The notes beneath the pieces were generated by a model. The model was not told the DNA's origin. It saw only the letters and a list, made by a program, of their open reading frames with translations, and did no database searches. A stretch of 64,000 bases of DNA from Arthrobacter sp. Leaf141. Lineage in GTDB: Bacteria > Actinomycetota > Actinomycetes > Actinomycetales > Micrococcaceae. The position numbers and the translations under genes were made by a program. Below, one piece after another: positions 50,440 to 59,213 of the stretch. Positions within the stretch are counted from its first letter, which is position 1. Each line of letters opens with the position of its first letter. The stretch covers positions 698,317 to 762,316 of the forward strand of contig NZ_LMOL01000005.1 of the NCBI RefSeq assembly GCF_001424565.1, in the 5' to 3' direction.

Positions 50440-51861
50440 TCAGTCGTCCAGGCAGGGGGCCGCGCCGGCGGTGCCCGGCGTGTTGGGGGCCCAGTGCGGG
50501 TAGGTCCGGGAATCGTTGGCGGGCACCCAGCGGCCTGCGTCCACCACGTAATCCCAGCCAAGGCCCTGGGTCCGGAGGGCAGAGATGCCGGCAAGGAGCC
50601 GTTCGGCGTCCTCAAGGCGGGAGCCCACACCAAAGCTGGCCCGCAGCGAACCGGACGGAAGGCCCAGCCGCTTGAGCAGGGGGTGGGCGCAGAAACGCCC
50701 GTCCCGGAGGCCCACGCCGTGCTCTGCGGACAGGTAGGCCGCCACCAGACCGGCGTCGTAGCCGGCCACGGAAAAGTTAACCACACCGATGGTGTCCGTC
50801 TCAGCGTTGGTGTCCTTGAAGATCTGGTGGACACTCACGCCCTCGATCTGCTGCAGCCCCGCCACCAGGTAGGACCGGATGGACTGTTCGTGGGCGTGCC
50901 ATTCCTGCGGGTCCAGGGCGGCGATGACCTGCGTGGCACGTGCCAGGGTGGCGGCGCCGAGGACGTTGGGCGAGCCGCCCTCGTGCCGGGCCGGGCCCGT
51001 GGCCCAGCTGACGCCGTCGAGCCGTGCTTCCTTGACGGCACCGCCGCCGGCGAGGTGCGGTTTTCCGGCGTCGAGCCAGTCCGGGCGCCCCACCAGGACG
51101 CCGGAACCGAACGGGGCGTAGAGCTTGTGGCCGGAGAACGCGAGGTAGTCAACGCCGTCGGCGGTGATGTCCACCCGCCGGTGGGGTGCCAGCTGCGCGG
51201 CGTCCACCACAATCCGGGCGCCGTACTGGTGGGCCAGCGTGGCGAGGGCGCGGATGGGCAGGATTTCACCGGTGACGTTGGAGGCGCCGGTAACGGCCAG
51301 GAGGCTGACCGCGCCCTGCTCCAGTTCGCCGCGGACAGCGTCGATGGTGCCGGCCAGGGTGTCCGCGGCCACGATGCTCCGGTGCGGGACGCCCTGCCAC
51401 GGCAGCAGGTTGGCGTGGTGCTCGATGTCCAGGTACAGGACGTCGCCGGTGGGCCGGCCGTCCGTGTTGGGCAGGCACCCTGCCAGGAGGTTCAGCGAGT
51501 CGGTGGTGTTGCGCGTGAAGATCACCGAGTCGTCCGGGCGGCCGCCCACAAAGTCCCGCACGATGTTCCGCGCGTTCTCGTACACGGAGGTGCTGATCTG
51601 CGAGGCGTAGCCGGCGCCACGGTGCACGCTGGCGTAGTAGGGCAGGATCTCGTTCAGGTAGGCGGAGACCAGGGACAGCGCCGGCGCGGAGGCGCCATAG
51701 TCCAGGTTCGCGTAGCGGACATGGCCACCGGCGATCAGCGGCGCCTGGATCTCGGCGCCGGTTACGGCGGCGAGGGGCCTGGCGGCGATGGAGTGGCCGG
51801 CCAAAACCGAAGGTGCGGCGGGCGCCAGCGAAGCTGCGGGGGAGACAGTGGCAGTTGTCAT
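50440..51861 (-). CDS. Class V PLP aminotransferase, cysteine desulfurase-like
   Basis: A 473-residue fold-type I PLP enzyme. An Ala-rich N-terminus (1-45) precedes YANLDYGASAPA, the VHRGAGYAS loop, IFTRNTTDSLNLLA, DIEHHANLLPW (ring-stacking His), VVDAAQLAPH, and the Schiff-base lysine in FSGHKLYAPFGSGVL. These match cysteine desulfurases of the SufS/CsdA type, but there are no suf genes here. A SAM-IV-like riboswitch lies in its leader, so it belongs to sulfur or methionine metabolism. TGAGGA lies six bases before the ATG. Confidence 0.87.
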   Translation of the reverse strand: MTTATVSPAASLAPAAPSVLAGHSIAARPLAAVTGAEIQAPLIAGGHVRYANLDYGASAPALSLVSAYLNEILPYYASVHRGAGYASQISTSVYENARNIVRDFVGGRPDDSVIFTRNTTDSLNLLAGCLPNTDGRPTGDVLYLDIEHHANLLPWQGVPHRSIVAADTLAGTIDAVRGELEQGAVSLLAVTGASNVTGEILPIRALATLAHQYGARIVVDAAQLAPHRRVDITADGVDYLAFSGHKLYAPFGSGVLVGRPDWLDAGKPHLAGGGAVKEARLDGVSWATGPARHEGGSPNVLGAATLARATQVIAALDPQEWHAHEQSIRSYLVAGLQQIEGVSVHQIFKDTNAETDTIGVVNFSVAGYDAGLVAAYLSAEHGVGLRDGRFCAHPLLKRLGLPSGSLRASFGVGSRLEDAERLLAGISALRTQGLGWDYVVDAGRWVPANDSRTYPHWAPNTPGTAGAAPCLDD

Positions 51862-51881
51862 GGGGAATCCTCACGTTGACA

Positions 51882-51901
51882 GGACTCCCTGCAGGGAATC
51901 C
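51882..51901 (-). promoter_or_regulatory. Possible riboswitch expression hairpin
   Basis: GGATTCCC-TGCA-GGGAGTCC: an eight-bp stem with one G-T pair that overlaps the 3' end of the aptamer and precedes the ribosome site (TGAGGA, 51873-51868) by eight bases. No T-tract follows, so control is more likely on translation. Confidence 0.45.
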
Positions 51902-52012
51902 GCGCTTGCCGTATCCATGTCCGGACCGGCCTGGTCGTCACCCGGGGCACCCCACCGCGAATGGAGGGTTGCCGGCCAGCAAACCGGGGTTTAGCGCTGG
52001 CACTCGTGACCT
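51898..52012 (-). promoter_or_regulatory. SAM-IV-type riboswitch
   Basis: Read on the minus strand, the leader of the class V aminotransferase matches the SAM-IV aptamer layout as known from actinobacteria: GGTCACGAGTGCCAGCG, then GGTTTGCTGGCCGGCAACCC, GCGGTGGGGTGCCCCGGGTG, the closing GACGACC, and the downstream pseudoknot element GGCAAGCGCGG. Helix P1 pairs GGTC with GACC. A following hairpin (51882-51901) may be the switch. Confidence 0.85.
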
Positions 52013-52116
52013 GCTTAAGAGCGTAGGACATGGTGCGGGGTGGTTTGAAGCCAGCCCGAATGTTAAGGGATTTGTTACGCCGCGCCCGTACGCCGGGGCT
52101 TTTGTCGAAGAACACG

Positions 52117-52150
52117 ACGGCGGACGCCCCCATCCGGAGGCGTCCGCCGT
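52117..52150 (-). terminator. Terminator of the aroA-rsgA-hisN operon
   Basis: Perfect 12-bp stem (52117-52128 with 52139-52150), ten-base loop, just after hisN on the minus strand; the T-tract is weak. Confidence 0.7.
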
Positions 52151-52172
52151 ATATTCTTCGGTCCAGGCAGTC

Positions 52173-52985
52173 CTAGAGGAGGTCGTCCAGCCCCGGGTTC
52201 AGGCGCCGCAGCACCTCGGAATGCAGGATGGAGTTTGTGGCCAGGGCGTTTCCGCCGAACGGGCCGTCCTGGCCCTCCAGGGAGGTAAACCGGCCGCCGG
52301 CTTCCACCACGATGGGGACCAGGGCGGCCATGTCGTAGAGATTCAGTTCGGGTTCGCAGGCAATGTCCACCGACCCCTCGGCGACCATGCAGTAGGACCA
52401 GAAGTCGCCGTAGGCGCGGGTCCGCCATACGTCCTCGGTGAGCCCCAGGAACTCGTCGAAGTTGCCGCGTTCCTTCCACCCGGTGAGGCTGGAGTAGGAC
52501 AATGACGCATCGGAGAGGGTGGCGACGTTGGAGACGCGCAGCCTGGTGGCCGAGGCGAGCGAACGGCCCATGTAGGCGCCCATGTCTTTCGCCGCCCACC
52601 AGCGTTTGCCCAGCGCAGGTGCGCTGACCACACCCACCACCGGTTCGCCTTCGTCAACGAGCGCGATCAGGGTTGCCCATACCGGGACACCCCGGACGAA
52701 ATTCTTGGTCCCGTCAATGGGGTCGATGATCCAGCGGCGTGAGCCGTGGCCGCTGCTGCCGAACTCCTCACCCAGGACGGCGTCGCGGGGGCGGGACCGG
52801 GAAAGCTGGCCGCGGATGGATTCCTCGGCTGCCTTGTCCGCGTCGGTGACAGGCGTCAGGTCCGGCTTGGTCTCCACATGGAGGTCCAGGGCCTTGAAAC
52901 GGCTCATGGTCTGGTCGTCCACGGAATCGGCCAGGACGTGGGCCAGGCGCAGGTCATCGTTGTAGCTGGAAGCGGATTGGATCAT
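52173..52985 (-). CDS. hisN: Histidinol-phosphatase, inositol monophosphatase type
   Basis: A 270-residue metal-dependent phosphatase of the IMPase family. The metal sites are [17 protein letters not shown] and LYDMAAL, with the conserved D-P-I-D-G-T. In actinobacteria, this type (HisN) removes phosphate from histidinol phosphate in histidine synthesis; inositol phosphate activity cannot be excluded. 45 bases after rsgA, in the same operon. Confidence 0.9.
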   Translation of the reverse strand: MIQSASSYNDDLRLAHVLADSVDDQTMSRFKALDLHVETKPDLTPVTDADKAAEESIRGQLSRSRPRDAVLGEEFGSSGHGSRRWIIDPIDGTKNFVRGVPVWATLIALVDEGEPVVGVVSAPALGKRWWAAKDMGAYMGRSLASATRLRVSNVATLSDASLSYSSLTGWKERGNFDEFLGLTEDVWRTRAYGDFWSYCMVAEGSVDIACEPELNLYDMAALVPIVVEAGGRFTSLEGQDGPFGGNALATNSILHSEVLRRLNPGLDDLL

Positions 52986-53030
52986 GGTTCCAAACTACCG
53001 TCTGGCGGCGGTTGTGCTGGGAGGCCCACG

Positions 53031-54146
53031 TCAGTTGACGCTGCCGAGTTCCTTGGTCTCCTGGGCTTCCAGGCGCGGATCCGCCCCGAGGAGCCGCCGC
53101 AGGGAAGAGAGCCGGGCCGCGCCGGTGGGACCTGCCTGGCCGGCGGCCACCCAGGCGTCCAGCCCGCAGTTCACGGCCGCTGCCGTGTGCTTGCAGCCGC
53201 GTTCGCAGGCATCGGTGCCGGGGGATAGGTCCGGGAAGGAACGCAGGATGCGGTCCGGGTCCACCAGTGCCAGGCCAAAGGACCGGATGCCAGGGGTGTC
53301 GATGATCCAACTGCCGGCCGGCGCATCTGCCAGCCGCAGGGCCAGGGCGGAGGAGGATGTGTGCCGGCCGCGGCCGGTGACGGCGTTGACGCCGCCGGTG
53401 GCCCGCTCGGCTCCGGTCAGCGCGTTGACCATGGTGGATTTGCCCACGCCGGAGTGCCCCAGCATCACAGTGACGTTCCCGTGCAGGAAGGTCCGCAGCT
53501 CCGCTACGGCCTCGCTGTCCAGCCGGGCGGACAGGCCATCGTCTGACCTGGCGTCGATGCCCGATGCCTTATTGTCCGCGGTGCGGCTGATGATGACCGG
53601 GAAGTCCAGGTGCGCGTAATTGGACAGCAGCTCAGCGGGATCCTTGACGTCTGCCTTGGTGATCAGCAGGATCGGTTCGATCCCGGCGTCGTAAGCCGCC
53701 GCCAGGGCACGGTCGATGAAACCGGTGCGCGGTTCCGGGTTGGCTGCTGCCACCACGATCACCAGTTGGTCGGCGTTGGCCACCACAGCCCGTTCCACGG
53801 GATCTGTGTCGTCCGCGCTGCGGCGCAGCAGCGTGCGCCGGTCCTGGATTTTCACCAGGCGCGCCAGCGTGTCCGGTTCGCCGGAAACGTCGCCCACCAG
53901 CGAGACAAAGTCGCCGGCCACCACGGGGTTGCGGCGCAGTTCCCGGGCGCGGGCGGCGATCACCACCCGTTCCGTAGCGGTGTCCTCACCCACCACCGCC
54001 GTGTAGCGGCCGCGGTCAACGGTGATGATCCGGCCAGTGACGGCGTCGTCGTGGCTGGGCCGGTCCTTGGTGCGGGGCCTGGAACCTTTTTTGCTGGGCC
54101 GGATGCGGACATCCGATTCGTCCCAAGAGTCAGTGCTGCGCGCCAA
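53031..54146 (-). CDS. rsgA: Ribosome small subunit-dependent GTPase A
   Basis: A 371-residue circularly permuted GTPase of 30S ribosome maturation. OB domain (about 40-110), then a GTPase domain with the permuted motif order: ITKAD (G4) before GHSGVGKSTMVN (G1, with the Ser-Gly-Val-Gly-Lys-Ser form) and DTPGIRSF (G3), ending in a zinc-binding C-terminal domain (CERGCKHTAAAVNCGL). No ATG is present at the right place; TTG at 54146 gives MARSTDSWDESD and overlaps aroA by 17 bases, with GGAAGG upstream. Confidence 0.92.
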   Translation of the reverse strand: MARSTDSWDESDVRIRPSKKGSRPRTKDRPSHDDAVTGRIITVDRGRYTAVVGEDTATERVVIAARARELRRNPVVAGDFVSLVGDVSGEPDTLARLVKIQDRRTLLRRSADDTDPVERAVVANADQLVIVVAAANPEPRTGFIDRALAAAYDAGIEPILLITKADVKDPAELLSNYAHLDFPVIISRTADNKASGIDARSDDGLSARLDSEAVAELRTFLHGNVTVMLGHSGVGKSTMVNALTGAERATGGVNAVTGRGRHTSSSALALRLADAPAGSWIIDTPGIRSFGLALVDPDRILRSFPDLSPGTDACERGCKHTAAAVNCGLDAWVAAGQAGPTGAARLSSLRRLLGADPRLEAQETKELGSVN

Positions 54147-55518
54147 CGCCTGTACCTTCCGTGCCGGTTCCGGCAGGAGAGCCCTGCGCCAGCATCGCGG
54201 TCCACAGGTCCGGGAAGTCGGGCATGGTTTTGGCGGTGGTGGCGATGTCCTCCACCTCGACGCCGGCGACGGCCAGGCCCAGGATGGCACCTGCGGTGGC
54301 CATCCGGTGGTCAGCATAGGAATGGACGACGCCGGCGTGCAGCGCAGCGGGGCGGATCACCAGGCCGTCGCTGGTTTCCTCGGCGTCGCCGCCCAGGCGG
54401 TTGATTTCCGCCACGAGCGCCGCGAGCCGGTCAGTTTCGTGGCCGCGCAGGTGCCCGATGCCGGTGAGCCTGGACGGGGTGTCTGCCAAGGCGCACAGGG
54501 CGGCAACAGTGGGGGCCAGTTCGCTGGTGTCGGCGAAGTTTCCGCCCTTGATGCCGGAGCCTGCGGTGACGGTGAGGACCCCGTCCGTCAGCGAGACGCT
54601 GGCGCCCATGTCGGCCAGGATGCTGCGCCAGAGATCACCCACCTGCTGCGTGTTGGCGGGCCAGCCGGGAATCCGGACCGTTCCCCCGGATGCCAGGGCT
54701 GCGGCCAGGAAGGGCCCGGCGTTGGACAGGTCCTGCTCGATCCGCTGGTCGAAGGCCCGGATGGGACCCGGCGCCACCACCCAGTGGTTGGGCACGGAAT
54801 CGTCCACCGAGACTCCTGCCTCACGCAGGACAGCCACGGTCATGGAGATGTGGTCAAGGCTGGGTACCGGCTTGCCCACGTGTTCCAGGTGGAGGCCTTC
54901 GGTGAACCGGGCCCCCACCAGGAGCAGGGCGGAGACGAACTGCGATGAGGCGCTGGCGTCGATCACCAGGTGGCCGCCGCGGACTTCGCCCGTGCCCTCA
55001 ACGGCGAAGGGCAGCGAAGAGGGGGTGCCGCCGTCGTCCGCCGTGACCACAACACCGAGCGCCTTCAGCGCCTCGATGATGGTGCCCATGGGACGCTGCC
55101 GGGCGTGCGGATCGCCGTCGAAAACGCTGGTCCCCTGCCGCAATGCCGCGAGGGGCGGAACAAACCGCATCACGGTTCCGGCGAGGCCGCAGTCGATGGT
55201 TGCCGGGGCAGGCGGCGCGTCCTGCCGCAGCGGGACGACCTCAAGGTCGGGGCCAAAGCTGCCCTCACCCGGGACCTCCGTGATGGTGGCTCCCAGGCTA
55301 CGCAGGGCCCCGATCATCAGCGCCGAATCCCTGGAGTGCAGGGGCGCCCGGAGCCGCGACGGCCCGTCGGCCAGGGCCGCCAGGACCAGGTACCTGTTGG
55401 TCAGGGACTTGGAGCCGGGGACCGTGACGGTGGCATCGACAGGATGCGTGGCGAAGGGGGCGGGCCAAAGCGGAACGGGTGTCCCGGCGGAGTCCAGGGT
55501 GGTGGCAGCGGCGGTCAT
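54130..55518 (-). CDS. aroA: 3-phosphoshikimate 1-carboxyvinyltransferase (EPSP synthase)
   Basis: A 462-residue enzyme joining PEP to shikimate-3-phosphate in aromatic amino acid synthesis. Features: PGSKSLTNRYLVLAALADG, the CGLAGTVMRFVPPLAAL loop, GDPHARQRPMG, the SSQFVSALLL block, and the C-terminal DHRMATAGAILGLA. It lies seven bases after the DoxX gene and overlaps rsgA by 17 bases, so it belongs to one operon DoxX-aroA-rsgA-hisN. Confidence 0.95.
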   Translation of the reverse strand: MTAAATTLDSAGTPVPLWPAPFATHPVDATVTVPGSKSLTNRYLVLAALADGPSRLRAPLHSRDSALMIGALRSLGATITEVPGEGSFGPDLEVVPLRQDAPPAPATIDCGLAGTVMRFVPPLAALRQGTSVFDGDPHARQRPMGTIIEALKALGVVVTADDGGTPSSLPFAVEGTGEVRGGHLVIDASASSQFVSALLLVGARFTEGLHLEHVGKPVPSLDHISMTVAVLREAGVSVDDSVPNHWVVAPGPIRAFDQRIEQDLSNAGPFLAAALASGGTVRIPGWPANTQQVGDLWRSILADMGASVSLTDGVLTVTAGSGIKGGNFADTSELAPTVAALCALADTPSRLTGIGHLRGHETDRLAALVAEINRLGGDAEETSDGLVIRPAALHAGVVHSYADHRMATAGAILGLAVAGVEVEDIATTAKTMPDFPDLWTAMLAQGSPAGTGTEGTGVGAQH

Positions 55519-55525
55519 TGTCGGT

Positions 55526-56074
55526 TTAGGCTCCCGTTGCGTGGTCCACGGCGCGGCGGACTGCTTTGTCAGCGGTGCGCAGCTTCCGGTTGGTGCTCCT
55601 GCGTGCGTCGGTGGCGAGGTGCGATGCGCCCTTGCGTGCGTCGGCTGCCAGGTGTTCGGCGCGCCAGGCCAGGCCCGGCTTGCCTGCGGTGTCCACGGAT
55701 GCCAGCAGCGCCCCGCCGCTCAGGGAAAGGTTTTTCAACAGCTGGTTGCGGCGGTCCTGCCGGCCTTCCTTGCTGCTGATGTCAGCGCTGCGCCACTCCA
55801 CAAACGTGTTGAGCAGGGAAATGACCGTCAGCAGGGTGGCCGAGACGCGCGAGAACTTACCCAGTCCGAACAGCACACCGGCACCCACCTGCGTTCCGCC
55901 GATCACGCGGGCCAGGGTGCGCTCATCCGCCTTGAAGGGCAGCGACGCGGCGGCCTTGCGGAGCAGCGGTGAGAGCTGCTGGGCGGTATCGTCGGCGTTC
56001 TTAAGCTTGTCCACTCCAGCAACAACAAAACTGGAAGCCAACATGGGCCGTGCGAGCGTGCGGAAAAAGGACAT
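55526..56074 (-). CDS. DoxX-family membrane protein
   Basis: A 182-residue protein with three to four membrane helices in the DoxX domain ([20 protein letters not shown], then [18 protein letters not shown] and [17 protein letters not shown]), followed by a charged helical tail (about 125-182) rich in Arg, Lys and Ala. DoxX proteins are linked to redox or oxidative stress membrane complexes. The start at 56074 has AGGAGG. It is divergent from sigH. Confidence 0.88.
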   Translation of the reverse strand: MSFFRTLARPMLASSFVVAGVDKLKNADDTAQQLSPLLRKAAASLPFKADERTLARVIGGTQVGAGVLFGLGKFSRVSATLLTVISLLNTFVEWRSADISSKEGRQDRRNQLLKNLSLSGGALLASVDTAGKPGLAWRAEHLAADARKGASHLATDARRSTNRKLRTADKAVRRAVDHATGA

Positions 56075-56344
56075 GGATTTCCTCCTGGGTGGACGGACCG
56101 CTCCGTCAGCGGCGCAAGGTGCAGATCCAGTCTTGCACTTTTGGGGAATATTTGCCCGCGGCCGGGGGTTGTTGAGAGCGGGTCCGGAAAGGCCGGACCG
56201 CCGGACGCAGAGCGGAGTTGGGCCTTGGCGCGGGTGTTGGATGGAATTGGAAAGGCGGGCCCGGTGGCCCTTGGCGCACTGGCGTCGGAGGCTCCGGGGT
56301 TCGGATCGCCGCGGGCGCAACGCCTGACAGTAGACTTGAACGCA

Positions 56345-57106
56345 ATGAACACCCTGGATCCGGCCGTTTCGGCCATGTATGAGGCTTCGCAAGGCGAAGT
56401 AAAGGCCGGCGCCGCAGCGCAGCCTGAGTCCGTGCCCGCACAGGCGCCCGGCGCTTCAGCCGAGCAGGCCGGCGGGGACGTGGACGTGTCCACGGAGACC
56501 ACCGACCAGCGCCGCGCCCGGTTTGAGCGCGACGCGATGCAGTATGTCGACCAGCTGTATTCCGCCGCCATGCGGATGGCCCGGAACCCGTCGGATGCCG
56601 AGGACCTGGTGCAGGAGGCGTACACCAAAGCCTTCTCCGCGTTCCATCAGTACCGGCCCGGCACCAACCTCAAGGCCTGGCTGTACCGGATCCTGACGAA
56701 CACCTACATCAACCTCTACCGCAAGCGGCAGCGCGAACCCCTGCAGTCCAATTCGGACACCATCGAGGACTGGCAGCTGGCGCGCGCGGAGTCGCACACC
56801 TCCAGCGGGCTCCGCTCCGCCGAGGCGGAAGCGCTGGACCACCTGCCGGATTCGGACGTTAAACGCGCGCTCCAGGAGATTCCCGAGGAATTCCGCCTTG
56901 CGGTCTACTTCGCGGATGTCGAAGGGTTCGCGTACAAGGAAATTTCAGACATCATGAACACGCCCATCGGCACCGTGATGTCCCGGCTCCACCGCGGCCG
57001 GAAAATGTTGCGGGACATGCTGGGCGGATACGCTGCCGAGCGCGGATTCAAAACAGCCGTGGCCTCCAGGGACGCGGCGGAAAGCAAACAGGAGAGCGGG
57101 AAATGA
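56345..57106 (+). CDS. sigH: ECF sigma factor SigH/SigR
   Basis: A 253-residue group 4 sigma factor of the thiol-stress type. After a 55-residue unstructured N-terminus come region 2 ([20 protein letters not shown], then [35 protein letters not shown]) and region 4 ([36 protein letters not shown]). In actinobacteria it controls thioredoxin and mycothiol genes, held in check by RsrA, whose gene overlaps by four bases. ATG at 56345 and 56375 are both possible. Confidence 0.93.
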   Translation: MNTLDPAVSAMYEASQGEVKAGAAAQPESVPAQAPGASAEQAGGDVDVSTETTDQRRARFERDAMQYVDQLYSAAMRMARNPSDAEDLVQEAYTKAFSAFHQYRPGTNLKAWLYRILTNTYINLYRKRQREPLQSNSDTIEDWQLARAESHTSSGLRSAEAEALDHLPDSDVKRALQEIPEEFRLAVYFADVEGFAYKEISDIMNTPIGTVMSRLHRGRKMLRDMLGGYAAERGFKTAVASRDAAESKQESGK

Positions 57107-57363
57107 GCGACTGCCAGGGATTGGGCGATTGCGACGATACGCGGATGCAGCGGATCTATGAGTACCTTGACGGGGCACTGACCCGTGAGGACATTTCGGA
57201 GATCAAGAACCACCTTGATGACTGCCCGGAATGCACAGAGCAGTACGACCTTGAATGCGTCATCCGCAACATGGTTAAGCGCTCGTGCACCGAGGCCGCC
57301 CCGGAGAACCTGAAGAACGCCATCCTGGACCGGATCCATTCGATCCGGCCCGTGGACGCGTAG
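57103..57363 (+). CDS. rsrA: Mycothiol-system anti-sigma factor RsrA/RshA
   Basis: An 86-residue zinc-binding anti-sigma factor. The motif His37-x3-Cys41-x2-Cys44 (HLDDCPEC), with Cys10 as the further ligand, is the redox switch: oxidation forms a disulfide, loses zinc and frees SigH. ATGA overlap with sigH gives coupled synthesis. The terminator at 57423-57458 closes the pair. Confidence 0.95.
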   Translation: MSDCQGLGDCDDTRMQRIYEYLDGALTREDISEIKNHLDDCPECTEQYDLECVIRNMVKRSCTEAAPENLKNAILDRIHSIRPVDA

Positions 57364-57422
57364 CCAAACCTGACATCAGGGGGTCTGCCCCCGGTGGCGC
57401 GGCCATACCGCACGCCACAGCA

Positions 57423-57458
57423 AAGGACCCCGGCAGCCGAGTGGCTTCCGGGGTCCTT
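57423..57458. terminator. Bidirectional terminator between rsrA and bL37
   Basis: AAGGACCCC (57423-57431) pairs with GGGGTCCTT (57450-57458), plus an inner GG/CC and AGCC/GGCT pairing with loop GAGT. It lies between convergent genes. Confidence 0.78.
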
Positions 57459-57486
57459 CGCTTGAACCGTGATACCTGGCGTGTGC

Positions 57487-57561
57487 CTAGGTGTTGGGGC
57501 GCTTACCGTGGTTCGCGCCGCCACGCTTACGGTCACGACGCTTGCGTGCACGCTTGCTCAT
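57487..57561 (-). CDS. Ribosomal protein bL37, 24 aa
   Basis: A 24-residue, very basic protein, starting MSKRARKRRDRKRGGANHGK and ending RPNT. This matches the actinobacterial large-subunit protein bL37 first seen in mycobacterial ribosome structures. GGAGG lies six bases upstream of the ATG. Being so short, it is easily missed. Its position after sigH-rsrA on the opposite strand is common in actinobacteria. Confidence 0.92.
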   Translation of the reverse strand: MSKRARKRRDRKRGGANHGKRPNT

Positions 57562-57672
57562 AGCTGGCCTCCTTACATGTTGGTACTCAAAAGAGCTGCC
57601 CTCAAGTCTCCCACATGATCCGATGGCCCGCGAACCGGTGACCGGCGCGTGACCTGCGAGCCCGCAGCGGAT

Positions 57673-58299
57673 TCAGGGCTTGGCCGGCGTTGCGGCGCCA
57701 GGCTGCGGGGGGACTGCGGCACGGGCCTGCCGCAATCCGGCGGCCAAGGCGTCGAGGGTTGCCGGGTCCAGCGGCGCAGCGGCCGCCTGGCGGCGGAGAT
57801 CAGCAAGGACGCCCTCCTGGAAGGCCTGCAGCAGCCCACCGGCTCCCCGGAGGATCGCCTCGCTCTGGGCATCCGGGCCGGCGGCAGCGTTGTCCCTGCC
57901 GGGGCGGCCTGCGAGGGCCGCTGTTGCCGCCGCAGCAAGATCCGCGCTGATCCCCAGCATGTTGCCCCGGACGTCACTGCCCAGGGTGCCGGCCAGCCGC
58001 CGGACGGACGCGGCGATGCCAGTCTCCACGCCCGCCAGCTCCTCACGGCGCCTGTTCAGTTCCGCCATCCCGGCGTCGGTGATCCGGTAGTTGGTGCGGC
58101 GACCAACTGCCTCGGTGGCCACCAGGCCCTCCTCCTGCAGTTTCCCCAGGCGTGGATAGATGGTTCCCGCGCTGGGCGAATATGTTCCGCCGAACCGGTC
58201 CCGTAGGGCCAGCATCAGGTCATAGCCGTGCTTGGGGCCCGCCTCGAGGAGGGCCAGCAGGTACAGGCGCAGGGCACCGTGGGCAAAAACCGGCGGCAT
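57673..58299 (-). CDS. PadR-family transcriptional regulator
   Basis: A 208-residue repressor. N-terminal winged helix (about 5-85: RLYLLALLEAGPKHGYDLM, TYSPSAGTIYPRLGKLQEEG, and the wing GRRTNYRITDAG) and a C-terminal Ala-rich helical dimerisation part. It overlaps the DUF4097 gene by one base and shares its operon, probably controlling it through the repeated GATATATCG sites upstream. The effector is unknown. Confidence 0.9.
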   Translation of the reverse strand: MPPVFAHGALRLYLLALLEAGPKHGYDLMLALRDRFGGTYSPSAGTIYPRLGKLQEEGLVATEAVGRRTNYRITDAGMAELNRRREELAGVETGIAASVRRLAGTLGSDVRGNMLGISADLAAAATAALAGRPGRDNAAAGPDAQSEAILRGAGGLLQAFQEGVLADLRRQAAAAPLDPATLDALAAGLRQARAAVPPQPGAATPAKP

Positions 58300-59126
58300 C
58301 AGAGCCCGGTTCCGGCGCCCTCCGGAGCAGCCCGGTGGAGGATGGACGTCCGGCCGGACATCGAGTTGGTGCGAACCAGCATCAGCTGCCGGTCCGGGCC
58401 GGAAATGGTCTCCACGGTGCCGCTGACCTGCGCGTAGTGCTGGTCATCAATCACCACCGTACCGCTGGCTGTTTTGGCCACGATGTCGGCGCCCACGTCG
58501 TGGGGTAACAGCACTGTCAGGTTTCCGGACACCGAATTGGAGCCGAAATCATGGGTGTTGCCGAGGAGTTCGAACGTGAGGTCGCCGCTGACCGTGGTGG
58601 CCCGGACGTTGGTGAAATCCCCGGCGGCGTGGACCTCCCCGGAGACGCTCCTGGCAGTGAGGATGCCGTGGTGCCCGCTCACGGTGACGGTCCCGCTGAC
58701 GGTGTTGACGTGCAGCTCCCCGGCGGTGTTTTCCGCTGCCACCGAACCCGACACAGTATTGAGCCGGGTGGGTCCGGTGACACCGCTGACCAGCCCGTCA
58801 CCGCGGACAGTCCCCACTTCCACCTCCGTTCCGGCCGGAACGGTGAGGCGGATGGTGGCGGAGTTGGCGCTGGTGTGGTTCACCGTTTCCATCAGGTTCT
58901 TGAACCACCCTTGTGGCCCGTGCAGCTGGTGCCTGATTTCCAACCGACCACCGGATACAGCGACGTCCACGGGATCCCCGTGGACGTCACTGATGTCAAC
59001 CAACACCCCCGGCTGGTCCCCGACCCGCACCTCGAACCTGCCCTGGATCATGCCCAGCTTCAGGGCGGACACACCATCGATATCGATGGCCTGCGGGCTT
59101 GTCACGGTCCAGTTCTGATCGGTCAT
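58299..59126 (-). CDS. DUF4097 beta-helix-like protein
   Basis: A 275-residue protein with the DUF4097 repeat type: short segments with the form SVSGxxxVxG (NTVSGSVAAEN, NTVSGTVTVSG, RSVSGEVHAAG, TTVSGDLTFE, NSVSGNLTVLL) from about 115 to 225, predicting a right-handed beta solenoid. It has no signal peptide or membrane helix. The family is often found with PadR regulators, as here, but its function is unknown. GGAGG stands four bases before the ATG. Confidence 0.88.
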   Translation of the reverse strand: MTDQNWTVTSPQAIDIDGVSALKLGMIQGRFEVRVGDQPGVLVDISDVHGDPVDVAVSGGRLEIRHQLHGPQGWFKNLMETVNHTSANSATIRLTVPAGTEVEVGTVRGDGLVSGVTGPTRLNTVSGSVAAENTAGELHVNTVSGTVTVSGHHGILTARSVSGEVHAAGDFTNVRATTVSGDLTFELLGNTHDFGSNSVSGNLTVLLPHDVGADIVAKTASGTVVIDDQHYAQVSGTVETISGPDRQLMLVRTNSMSGRTSILHRAAPEGAGTGL

Positions 59127-59140
59127 TGATCCTCCAGAGG

Positions 59141-59200
59141 CGATATATCGTGTACTGGCTTCAACGTACCGGCCGGTAACCGGACCGTCAAGATATATCG
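59141..59200. promoter_or_regulatory. Paired GATATATCG sites, probable PadR operator
   Basis: CGATATATCG (59141-59150, a perfect palindrome) and AGATATATCG (59191-59200) share GATATATCG, with starts 50 bases apart, about five helical turns, within the promoter region of the DUF4097-padR operon. PadR sites commonly contain ATAT cores. Confidence 0.6.
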
Positions 59201-59213
59201 CGACCGGCGGTGG

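Noticed and set aside
48250..51879. 1209-codon open frame on the plus strand
   Set aside because: It lies opposite the crcB, dtxR, methyltransferase and aminotransferase genes, has no family motif, and reflects GC-rich third positions of the minus-strand genes.
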